DNA of 64,000 nt from Bacteroidales bacterium UBA4179 (GTDB taxonomy: Bacteria; Bacteroidota; Bacteroidia; Bacteroidales; Dysgonomonadaceae), in NCBI GenBank assembly GCA_002381125.1, contig DFUT01000043.1, positions 1 through 64,000 of the forward strand, in the 5' to 3' direction. Made by a program: the position numbers and the translations under genes. The notes below the pieces were generated by a model that was given only the letters and a program-made list of their open reading frames with translations, searched no databases and was not told the origin of the DNA. Positions 1 through 6,347 of the stretch are shown in pieces (positions within the stretch are counted from its first letter, which is position 1; the number at the start of each line of letters is the position of its first letter).

Positions 1-210
1 TCGCTGGTAGGTATGGACAAGCTGATGTGGGGTTCGGATTATCCGCGTACGATCACGGCCATTACCTATCGCATGTCTTACGATTTTATTTTAAAGTCCG
101 ATCTTCTCGACGAAGAGGAAAAACGAAAATTTCTCCGATCAAATGCCGAAAATTTCTATGGCTTCACCAATCTTGTTTCCTTGCCTTATATTAAAAATAT
201 GTCTGAATGA
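1..210 (+). CDS. Amidohydrolase family protein, C-terminal end (partial)
   Basis: The reading frame is open from base 1 and ends at TGA 208-210, so only the last 69 residues are seen. They include WGSDYP, where the Asp matches the conserved metal-site Asp near the C-terminus of the amidohydrolase-2 (TIM-barrel, L-fuconolactonase-like) family. The tail NAENFYGF is also typical of that family. The next gene is the stub of an L-rhamnose mutarotase, which suggests a deoxy-sugar (rhamnose/fucose) catabolic context in which such hydrolases open sugar lactones. The substrate cannot be read from this fragment. It may be intact upstream of the window; nothing seen here is broken. Confidence 0.75.
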   Translation, partial: SLVGMDKLMWGSDYPRTITAITYRMSYDFILKSDLLDEEEKRKFLRSNAENFYGFTNLVSLPYIKNMSE

Positions 211-246
211 AATTTAAAAACCTTCATATAACAAAAAAATGAAATT

Positions 247-336
247 ATGGCCGAATATAAAAGATATTGCAAAACACTCGAACTTAAAGATGATCCGGTG
301 CTGATTGAAGAGTATAAAAAGTATAATTACCCCTAA
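247..336 (+). pseudogene. L-rhamnose mutarotase, N-terminal stub
   Basis: A 29-codon reading frame starts MAEYKRYCKTLELKDDP and continues to EEYKKYNYP before TAA. This matches the conserved beginning of L-rhamnose mutarotase (about 105 residues, interconverts rhamnose anomers), where the family reads RYC.ALDLKDDP..I.EYK.YH. Identity stops abruptly after residue 26, and the remaining three quarters of the protein, including the catalytic His/Tyr region, is absent. Probable group II intron sequence begins about 50 bases downstream, so truncation by a mobile element or a later deletion is likely. It lies 36 bases after the amidohydrolase and was probably its operon partner. Confidence 0.6.
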
Positions 337-386
337 TCTTAGACAACAAGTATCTTTAAAAAAATTGTCTTAAATTTGTTGTTGTG

Positions 387-755
387 GTGCGATATGAGGT
401 CGATTAAATAACCATTCGGCATGTGAGACTGGAACCTATTATTCCGTTAATAGTGTGACTTAAAGGAACATGTGACGGAAGTGACCTCGTGGTGTGGAGC
501 TTCCTTGATAAAGTTCCTTTGAATAACGGAAGAGCGAACCGTGAGGGGATACCCCTGCCGCTAACATCAGGCGGCTAAGGAGCAAGTCTCTGTGTATGGG
601 CAACGTATGTAAACCACTGCACTGTCGTTACAAATAAAAGGCCAAAGATGTTGACAGGCTTCACCGAAATGGTTGGCAACTGGATAACCTTTCTCATGCC
701 TTAATTCCGCAAGGAAAATTTAATTTAAAGGAGCAAAACGTTAATAAAAAACAAA
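387..755 (+). mobile_element. Probable group II intron, 5' portion only
   Basis: The block begins GTGCG, the classical 5' end of group II introns. It contains a long non-coding, GC-richer, highly structured stretch (for example GAACCGTGAGGGGATACCCC and a later TTGACAGGCTTCACCGAAATGG) that resembles the domain I leader found ahead of maturase genes in Bacteroidetes introns. No reverse transcriptase/maturase frame follows, and no domain V-like hairpin is seen before the transposase remnant at 837, so this is a truncated copy that could not splice. The assignment rests on remembered family features, not an alignment. The right boundary is a guess. Confidence 0.5.
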
Positions 756-775
756 TTACCAAACGCTTTGCCAAA

Positions 776-832
776 TGTAAGATTTCACCTATTCTTTATG
801 AGAGAAAAACAAAAAACAAAGTAAATCTTACA
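776..832 (+). repeat. 10-bp perfect inverted repeat ahead of the transposase remnant
   Basis: TGTAAGATTT at 776-785 is the exact reverse complement of AAATCTTACA at 823-832, with 37 bases between. The right arm ends four bases before the ATG at 837. It could be part of the regulatory end of the insertion sequence, a hairpin that limits transposase expression, or a leftover IS end. No matching copy was found downstream of the transposase remnant. Confidence 0.45.
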
Positions 833-836
833 GAAG

Positions 837-1353
837 ATGAAATTACAAAAAGTTTCCCAATCCATGAGTTCATTTGCAGGAATTTCTTTCGTTCACGAAG
901 AATTCAACAAATGCGGTTTATTGCAACTCATAGACGAACAACTCGGGAAAAGGAATGCTTCGGGATACGGTCACGGAGAACTGTTCAGGACGTGGTTTGA
1001 GATATTCTTTTGCGGAGGAGAAGTGGCAGAAGACGTTCAAGAACATTTGCGATCGACATTGGAAAGCATGATGAAACAGATAAGCCGAATAAGCGAATGG
1101 GAAAAAGTAGAGATCAACTGCAAGACATACAAATCAGCATCCATTCTCTTTAAGTGGTTTTTTGAAGAACGCAATTATCGATTGGTGGTTATGTGGGAAG
1201 AATCGGATGAAAAGCAAATATTTCCATATGGACGGAAGCCGTAAGTGGGTATTTACGGAGACAGTGGAAAAGAACAGATGCAAGAAAACTTATACCTTAA
1301 GGAAACTTACAGATATCCTCATTACACGACATTTGAAAATTAAAATGGATTAA
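837..1353 (+). mobile_element. IS1380-family transposase remnant, internal deletion and frameshift
   Basis: The frame from ATG 837 encodes a start typical of Bacteroidetes IS1380 transposases: SFAGISFVHEEFNKCGLLQLID, then FFCGGEVAEDVQEHL at about residues 55-70. After about residue 78 it jumps to WEKVEI...FEERNYRLVVMWEE, which resembles the region after the third catalytic segment, so the DDE core of about 200 residues is missing. The frame stops at 1242-1244; the following bases up to about 1353 may be out-of-frame C-terminal sequence. The element cannot encode an active transposase. Assignment is from family motifs recalled, not from a search. Confidence 0.6.
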
Positions 1354-1541
1354 TCCGTTTGATCGGGAAAGGCCCCCGATTTTAAGGAGAGCATGATGCA
1401 ATTCGATTGAAAACATTTTTGTGACTGCAGGGGAATGCGTATTTTTATTGCGTAAACCTTTCGTTTTATGGCACGAACCGGAATTTTCGGATAGTTGTCA
1501 ACAGCCGAATTGGGGATCCCCCGAGACAGGTTTCGGAGGCA

Positions 1542-1596
1542 TTCCTTCGCTCCTTGTTCGCTCTTCCTTCGCTCTTCCTTCGCTCTTTGTTCGCTT
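1542..1596. repeat. Tandem array of five 11-bp units (TTCCTTCGCTC)
   Basis: Five head-to-tail units of 11 bp occupy 1542-1552, 1553-1563, 1564-1574, 1575-1585 and 1586-1596. Units 1, 3 and 4 are identical (TTCCTTCGCTC); units 2 and 5 change CCTTC to TGTTC or similar. The unit length is not a multiple of three, so the array is unlikely to be coding. Confidence 0.8.
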
Positions 1597-1677
1597 CAAG
1601 GCAGGAAGAGCAGCTCCGGATTCCGCAGGTTGATGATGCGTGAAACCCGCATGCTCACTGCATAAACTGCCCGATTG

Positions 1678-1765
1678 TCGTGCATACTTGGTGCAAGGCT
1701 GATGCAAGCATGGAGCGAGGATGGTGCAGCCTTGGTACGGACTTGGTGCGGAGAAGGTGCGATTC
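1678..1765. repeat. Array of eight degenerate 11-bp units (TGGTGCRRRNN)
   Basis: Eight consecutive 11-bp units can be phased from 1678: TCGTGCATACT, TGGTGCAAGGC, TGATGCAAGCA, TGGAGCGAGGA, TGGTGCAGCCT, TGGTACGGACT, TGGTGCGGAGA, AGGTGCGATTC. A TGGTGC-like core recurs at the same phase in each, while the tail varies. The period equals that of the array at 1542-1596 although the unit sequence is different. Confidence 0.7.
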
Positions 1766-2224
1766 GTTTTGCGCTTGCGAGTGTCTTTTCCTGAAATAAA
1801 TTCAGAGTAAATGTAAACAAAGATCAGAACGATACAGTGAATAATGTCATCGAGAAGTAAACAAAAGATGAGGAAGAATGGCTGTAAATGCAGTAGAGAA
1901 TAGCCGAAAGCCACCTCAGGCAGCATAGAACAACCACAAGGCGAAGAACAAGCAACTGCTTAGGGTAAGCGGTAAAGCGAGTTTAGACTGCAAATGCAAG
2001 TCGAGGCAATACTGAGCATAAGAAACCGCTTACAAATCACTACAGGAAACATGGGTTACCTTTGTTGACGTTCCATATAAAATTTGCAATGAGAGATGTA
2101 TATGATTAGGTCCAAAAAGTTTTTAACTTTGTTTTGTCATAAAAAAGATGATACATTTGTTGGGCCTATAAATGCGATACACATTGGATGATGCGGTTGG
2201 AAGAGGTTTTTAAAATATAAAACG

Positions 2225-2565
2225 ATGAAATACAGCAAGAACAAAGCGCTTACTATCCTAACAATGGGAATGGCTGCGGTTTCGTGCACCTCGCAATCGG
2301 CGAAACAAGCGTCCGAATGTCCCGATATTTTGCTCATTCCCGGCGATATAAGCTGATTCATTTTTATTACGATATCGATGAATGGGAACTGTACGATCTG
2401 GAGAAAGATCCCCACGAGATGCATAATGTTTACAACGATCCCGCTTATGCCGAAGTACGAGAGATGATGCATGATCGGCTGACAGCGTTGCGCCAAAAAT
2501 ACGGCGATTCCGACGAAAACGATCAACGTTTTCTTAAAGAATACCTCGAAGCCATAAAAAGATAG
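2225..2565 (+). pseudogene. Sulfatase 1, internally deleted (N- and C-termini only)
   Basis: ATG 2225 opens a lipoprotein-type signal (hydrophobic stretch then AAVSC at residues 17-21) and reaches PDILLI, the start of the sulfatase fold, before running into TGA 2354-2356. In another frame, from about 2335 to TAG at 2563-2565, the sequence RRYKLIHFYYDIDEWELYDL followed by EKDPHEMHNV is the standard C-terminal end of Bacteroidetes arylsulfatases. About 350-400 residues are missing, including the Cys/Ser that becomes formylglycine and the metal ligands. The junction lies near 2330-2340 and also changes frame. The product would be inactive. Confidence 0.75.
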
Positions 2566-2580
2566 AAAATTTTTTTCGTT

Positions 2581-2912
2581 ATGATTAGATCTAAATTTTT
2601 ATTTGCAAGTTTAGGGTTGAGCACGCTTTCCATGTTGCATGTTGAAGCCCGACAAAAGCCCAATGTCGTGTTTATTCTGGCCGACGATCTGGGTTATGGC
2701 GATCTCAGTTGTTTCGGACAAGAAAAGTTTCAAACGCCGAATATCGACCGGTTGGCGTTGAACGGAATGCGGTATATGAGCTGTACAATATCGCTTCCGA
2801 TCCTTCCGAAGTGCATAACGTGATTTCTTTGTATCCGGAGAAAGCGGAAGAGCTGAAAAAGATCATGCAGGAAGCTCACGCACCGGACCCCAATTGGCCG
2901 TTGTTCAATTGA
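2581..2912 (+). pseudogene. Sulfatase 2, internally deleted (N- and C-termini only)
   Basis: ATG 2581 starts a signal peptide followed by KPNVVFILADDLGYGDLSCF (residues about 27-46), the hallmark N-terminus of arylsulfatases, with the DD metal ligands present. After about residue 62 the match breaks. In the frame ending at TGA 2910-2912 the sequence YELYNIASDPSEVHNV and then HAPDPNWPLFN is a normal sulfatase C-terminus. The junction is close to 2768-2785 and again changes frame. The catalytic C/S-x-P-x-R site is gone. It sits 15 bases behind sulfatase 1, so the pair was probably cotranscribed. Confidence 0.75.
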
Positions 2913-3190
2913 TTTTGTTTACAGGGAGCCCGATCGATTTCTTCTCACCGGATCAACCGGCTGTTGTTCAATCGAGTCCCGGTTGAAAAGATCATGTTGT
3001 TCATTCGACACAGAATCGGTTGTTTTAAGCCCGACAACAAAGTTCGATACCGAAGTCGTAAGGTCAGCTTAGAAGTGCAATATTCCCTGCGATGTTTTTG
3101 TAATTATGCGGTAGCGATAAACAAAAAGATCAAAATGGCGTTCTACCCTTTTAGAGACGGGCGTAAAAACTTCTTTTATAAAAAGCGGAT
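2913..3190. other. Intergenic stretch before the ABC transporter genes
   Basis: No gene is supported in these 278 bases. It contains one copy of a dispersed motif (TCAGCTTAGAAGTGCAA at 3064-3080), seen elsewhere in the window as GTTGCTCTTCTAAGTTGAA on the other strand. The last 60 bases are AT-rich and probably carry the promoter for the binding protein gene, but no clear TAnnTTTG box was found. Confidence 0.4.
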
Positions 3191-4075
3191 ATGAAAAATA
3201 AATATCTTTTTCTCTTCTTTTTCATCGCGTTGTTTTTGGGATGCCGTTCGGAAACAAAAGAGGGGAAAATGTTGTCGGTTACTATTGAGCCACAGCGGTA
3301 TTTTTTGGAGAACATTGTTGGGGACAGCTATAAAATCAACACGATTGTTCCTGCAGGCGTAAGCCCCGAAATCTATGAACCCACCCCGGCAATGATGATG
3401 AATCTGGGCAAAAGCGCCATTTATTTTAAAGTCGGTTTTTTGGGGTTCGAAAATGCCTGGGCTGAAAATTTGGCAAAAAACAATCCCGATGTAAAGATTG
3501 TAAATTGTTCGGAAGGAATCGATTTGATTTATGGTGAACATTATCATCATACATCAGACAAGCCCGACAAAGGAGAGGGGCATGCATTGTTGCCCGATCC
3601 GCATGTATGGACTTCGCCAAAAACAGCCCGCATTTTTTCTGAAAACATGTACAAGGCATTGGTGGAGTACGATTCCTTGCGGGAAGAATTTTACCGGCAA
3701 AATTTTTTAGCGTTGGTTCAGCGGATCGATCGTACAGATAGCATAATTACCCGGTTATTGATGGATATCCCTTCGCGGAGTTTTATTATCTATCACCCTG
3801 CTTTGAGCTATTTGGCACGCGATTATGCACTCAGGCAGTACAGCATCGAGCTTGAAGGAAAAAATCCTTCGCCTGCTCAGATGAAAGCGTTAATCGATAC
3901 GGCTCGAAAGGAGGGTATTGAAGTTGTTTTTGTGCAACAGGGTTTTGATATGAAAAATGCTGCGGTAATAGCAAATGAAATCGGAGCCAAGGTATACCGC
4001 ATTAATCCTTTGGCATATGAGTGGGATAAAGAAATGATACGTATTGCACGGATTTTGGCAGGAAAAGAAGAATGA
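3191..4075 (+). CDS. znuA: Metal (Zn/Mn-type) ABC transporter substrate-binding lipoprotein
   Basis: The 294-residue product has a lipoprotein signal (LFLGC, lipidated Cys18) and the TroA/ZnuA cluster A-1 fold. Visible features: PAGVSPEIYEPTP at 55-66, a His-rich loop at 117-131 (GEHYHH...GEGH), DPHVWTSP with the ligand His138, and YHPALSYLARDY with His202. The usual first ligand His (DPHxYEPT) is Glu60, so the site has at least one altered ligand and metal specificity is uncertain. It would bind metal outside the inner membrane and pass it to a permease. The stop overlaps the start of the ATPase gene (ATGA at 4072-4075), so the two are translationally coupled. No permease gene follows. Confidence 0.85.
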   Translation: MKNKYLFLFFFIALFLGCRSETKEGKMLSVTIEPQRYFLENIVGDSYKINTIVPAGVSPEIYEPTPAMMMNLGKSAIYFKVGFLGFENAWAENLAKNNPDVKIVNCSEGIDLIYGEHYHHTSDKPDKGEGHALLPDPHVWTSPKTARIFSENMYKALVEYDSLREEFYRQNFLALVQRIDRTDSIITRLLMDIPSRSFIIYHPALSYLARDYALRQYSIELEGKNPSPAQMKALIDTARKEGIEVVFVQQGFDMKNAAVIANEIGAKVYRINPLAYEWDKEMIRIARILAGKEE

Positions 4076-4878
4076 ATAAACTCGTTGAGATACGGAATCT
4101 TTTTGTGGGGTATGAAAACAAGCCCAATGTACTCAAGAATATCAACCTTACGGTTTACGACGATGATTTTTTGGGTATCATCGGTCCGAACGGAGGAGGA
4201 AAGACTACACTGGTGAAAGCAATTTTGGGATTGATTAAACCGACAGAAGGGACAATTACTTTCTTTGAGAACGGTGAAAAGGTAAACTCACTTAATGTAG
4301 GTTACCTGCCTCAGGTAAATCAAATCGATAAAAAATTTCCCATCACGGTTTTCGATGTTATTTTATCGGGATTAACCCTTAAAGGGAGAATTTTTAAGCG
4401 CTACTCGTCGGAAGATAGAGAAAAGGTGCGCGATATTGCTGAACAGATGGGGGTGGAAAATTTGTTGTCGAGGCAAATTGGTGAACTTTCGGGTGGTCAA
4501 TTGCAACGCGTTTTGTTGGCAAGAGCCATTATCGATGAACCTCGGCTAATTATCCTGGATGAACCCGGTTCGTATGTCGATAAGCGTTTCGAAACGAATT
4601 TTTACCGGCTGCTTGCCGATCTCAATGAAAAGATGGTGATTATTCTTGTTTCCCACGATATCGGTACAATTATTTCAAATGTAAAAAACATTGCTTGCGT
4701 GAACGGTGATTTGCATTATCATGCAGGCACAGAGATTTCTCCGGAATGGTTGCTGAAAGCCTACGATTCATGTCCCATCGAAATTCTTGGTCATGGAGCG
4801 TTGCCTCATCGGGTACTTATGCATCACGATCATAAAAACGACTCCGTATCGGATAATGATATACGGAACGGGGAGTGA
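4072..4878 (+). CDS. znuC: Metal ABC transporter ATP-binding protein
   Basis: A 268-residue ABC ATPase with Walker A GPNGGGKTT (38-46), signature LSGGQ (139-143), Walker B LIILDEP (159-165) and the H-loop SHD (194-196). It is closest in layout to ZnuC/MntB-type ATPases and is coupled by a 4-base overlap to the binding protein. The last 35 residues are His-rich (HYH, HHDH). The final ten codons lie in the first copy of a 31-bp direct repeat, so the C-terminus may have been altered by a local duplication. The expected permease (ZnuB) is absent: the next gene is asd on the other strand. Confidence 0.88.
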   Translation: MNKLVEIRNLFVGYENKPNVLKNINLTVYDDDFLGIIGPNGGGKTTLVKAILGLIKPTEGTITFFENGEKVNSLNVGYLPQVNQIDKKFPITVFDVILSGLTLKGRIFKRYSSEDREKVRDIAEQMGVENLLSRQIGELSGGQLQRVLLARAIIDEPRLIILDEPGSYVDKRFETNFYRLLADLNEKMVIILVSHDIGTIISNVKNIACVNGDLHYHAGTEISPEWLLKAYDSCPIEILGHGALPHRVLMHHDHKNDSVSDNDIRNGE

Positions 4879-4926
4879 GCAACTAATCTTTACCGTCATA
4901 AAAATGCCCCCGTATCGGATAATGAT
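4830..4926. repeat. Direct repeat, two 31-bp copies 66 bp apart
   Basis: Bases 4830-4860 and 4896-4926 match at 28 of 31 positions (TCATAAAAA..., then CCGTATCGGATAATGAT). The first copy is inside the 3' end of the ATPase gene, and the second is just beyond its stop codon. CCGTAT...ATACGG around the first copy also forms an inverted repeat. Confidence 0.8.
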
Positions 4927-4952
4927 CCCGGTTTGTAAAGGTCGGGGATATA

Positions 4953-4979
4953 AAAAGCCGACTGAAATCGTCGGCTTTT
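4953..4979. terminator. Bidirectional terminator between znuC and asd
   Basis: AAAAGCCGAC (4953-4962) pairs perfectly with GTCGGCTTTT (4970-4979) around a 7-base loop, giving a 10-bp stem with A/T tracts on both sides. It lies between two convergent genes and can serve both. Confidence 0.85.
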
Positions 4980-5001
4980 CGCATCATTTTTTATTATGTG
5001 A

Positions 5002-6003
5002 TTAGTGTTGTTTGAGTAAATATTCTGCAATTTGTATGGAGTTGAGTGCTGCGCCTTTTCTGATCTGATCGGATACTGTCCAAAATGTTAATCCTTTTTC
5101 ATTGGTCAAATCTTTGCGAATTCGTCCTACGTACACCGCATCTTTTCCTGTAACATCCAATGGCATGGGATATTCTTTTTTTTCCGGATTATCTATAAGT
5201 ACAATACCTTCGGCATTGGCAAAAGCTTCACGGGCTTCTTCAACCGGAACAGATCGTTCCGTTTCGATCCAAGTGGCTTCGGAATGAGCGCGCATCACCG
5301 GGACGCGAACGCAAGTGGCGCTCACTTCAATATTGGAATGCATGATTTTGCGCGTCTCGTTATACATCTTCAGCTCTTCTTTTGTATAACCATTTTCGGT
5401 AAACACGTCAACCTGAGGGATGACGTTAAAAGCCAATTGATATGGAAATTTTTCTATGGTTGGTTTTTCTCCGTTTGCCATCTGTTTGTGTTGGTTTTCC
5501 AATTCGCGCATAGCTGCTGCTCCTGCTCCAGATGCAGCCTGATAAGTTGCAACGTGCACTTTTTTAATGTGGGAAATGTCTTCAATTGCTTTCAAGGCCA
5601 CAACCATTTGGATAGTGGTACAATTTGGGTTGGCAATAATGCCGCGGGGGTGGTTCAGCGCATCTTCGGGATTTACTTCGGGAACAACCAGCGGTACGTC
5701 GTCGAACATCCGAAAGGCACTTGAATTATCAATCATGATTGTTCCATGTTTGGTGATGGTTTTAGCAAATTCAAGTGATATGCTGCCACCTGCCGATACA
5801 AAAGCTATGTCGATTCCTTTAAAATCGTCGTTGTGTTGTAGTTGTTTTACCTTTATTGGCGTTCCTTTAAAGATGAAGGTTTTACCTGCACTACGCGATG
5901 AACCAAACAGTACAAGCTCATCCATGGGAAAATTTCTTTCTTCCAAGATGCGGAGCAATTCTTGTCCCACAGCTCCGCTCACGCCAACTATAGCTACTTT
6001 CAT
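5002..6003 (-). CDS. asd: Aspartate-semialdehyde dehydrogenase
   Basis: Reduces aspartyl-4-phosphate to aspartate semialdehyde with NADPH, feeding lysine/diaminopimelate, threonine and methionine synthesis in the cytosol. The protein begins MKVAIVGVSGAVGQE, a Rossmann fold NADP site. The catalytic Cys lies in ANPNCTT (about residue 128), and the later RVPVMRAHSEATWIE segment carries the substrate-binding and base residues. Length, about 333 residues, is normal for the bacterial family. An ATG nine bases upstream (6012) would add MHN; I prefer 6003 because the family starts MKVAIVG. It is a single gene facing a shared terminator, with a promoter box near 6080. Confidence 0.93.
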   Translation of the reverse strand: MKVAIVGVSGAVGQELLRILEERNFPMDELVLFGSSRSAGKTFIFKGTPIKVKQLQHNDDFKGIDIAFVSAGGSISLEFAKTITKHGTIMIDNSSAFRMFDDVPLVVPEVNPEDALNHPRGIIANPNCTTIQMVVALKAIEDISHIKKVHVATYQAASGAGAAAMRELENQHKQMANGEKPTIEKFPYQLAFNVIPQVDVFTENGYTKEELKMYNETRKIMHSNIEVSATCVRVPVMRAHSEATWIETERSVPVEEAREAFANAEGIVLIDNPEKKEYPMPLDVTGKDAVYVGRIRKDLTNEKGLTFWTVSDQIRKGAALNSIQIAEYLLKQH

Positions 6004-6079
6004 GTTGTGCATATAAAAAAGTGAATATTTTTTCGATTTGTAATTATAAATGAGTCTTTAACCGCAAAACTCAGGATTG

Positions 6080-6087
6080 CAAAGATA
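6080..6087 (-). promoter_or_regulatory. -7 promoter box for asd
   Basis: On the minus strand this reads TATCTTTG, an exact match to the Bacteroidetes -7 consensus TAnnTTTG, followed by a short leader to asd. The -33 region 19 bases upstream is TTTT rather than TTTG. Confidence 0.5.
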
Positions 6088-6152
6088 GGTATTCTATGTA
6101 AAAAATAAAAAGCACTTACAAAAAATACGTTGCAAGTGCCTTATTATCAATG

Positions 6153-6226
6153 TGACTCCGACAGGATTCAAACCTGTAACCTTCTGATCCGTAGTCAGAT
6201 GCTCTATTCAGTTAAGCTACGGAGCC
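6153..6226 (-). tRNA. tRNA-Arg (anticodon ACG)
   Basis: The minus strand folds as a full cloverleaf. The acceptor GGCTCCG pairs with CGGAGTC (one G-T pair). The anticodon stem TCTGA/TCAGA encloses the loop CTACGGA with anticodon ACG, and the T arm is ACAGG-TTTGAAT-CCTGT. The length is 74 bases without CCA, which is not encoded. The first anticodon base A would be deaminated to inosine by TadA to read CGU, CGC and CGA. Confidence 0.93.
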
Positions 6227-6242
6227 ATTTTTTTTGTGATTG

Positions 6243-6273
6243 CAAAGATACTATTTTTTATAGATATTGCAAA
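6243..6273 (-). promoter_or_regulatory. Promoter of tRNA-Arg(ACG)
   Basis: On the minus strand TTTG (6273-6270), a 19-base spacer, then TATCTTTG (6250-6243): a full match to the Bacteroidetes primary-sigma consensus TTTG-N19-TAnnTTTG. The predicted start of transcription is about 10 bases ahead of the tRNA. Confidence 0.75.
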
Positions 6274-6347
6274 AAATAATTCCGATAAAATTGTCTTGTG
6301 GATTCAACCGGAATAATAGAACTTGGGCTGTTTATTCGAATAACAAG

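Larger units (their letters stand above)
1354..2224. other. Gene-free accessory stretch of about 870 bases
   Basis: No convincing gene lies here. Reading frames on both strands (for example 1498-1926 minus) are low-complexity translations of short repeats. The stretch holds two 11-bp periodic arrays (1542-1596 and 1678-1765, listed separately) and, before them, a small GC-rich inverted repeat near 1363-1378. From 1800 to 2220 I see only AT-rich sequence with no clear promoter or RNA gene. The composition differs from the flanking genes and fits a mobile-element graveyard. Confidence 0.5.

Noticed and set aside
1498..1926. A 142-codon minus-strand reading frame as a protein gene
   Set aside because: It is largely a translation of the two 11-bp repeat arrays, has no recognisable domain, and lies among mobile-element remains.
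2102..2191. A 29-codon frame starting MIRSKKFLTL, similar to the start of sulfatase 2
   Set aside because: The likeness is limited to the first residues of a signal-like start and no sulfatase sequence follows; too weak to call a third stub.
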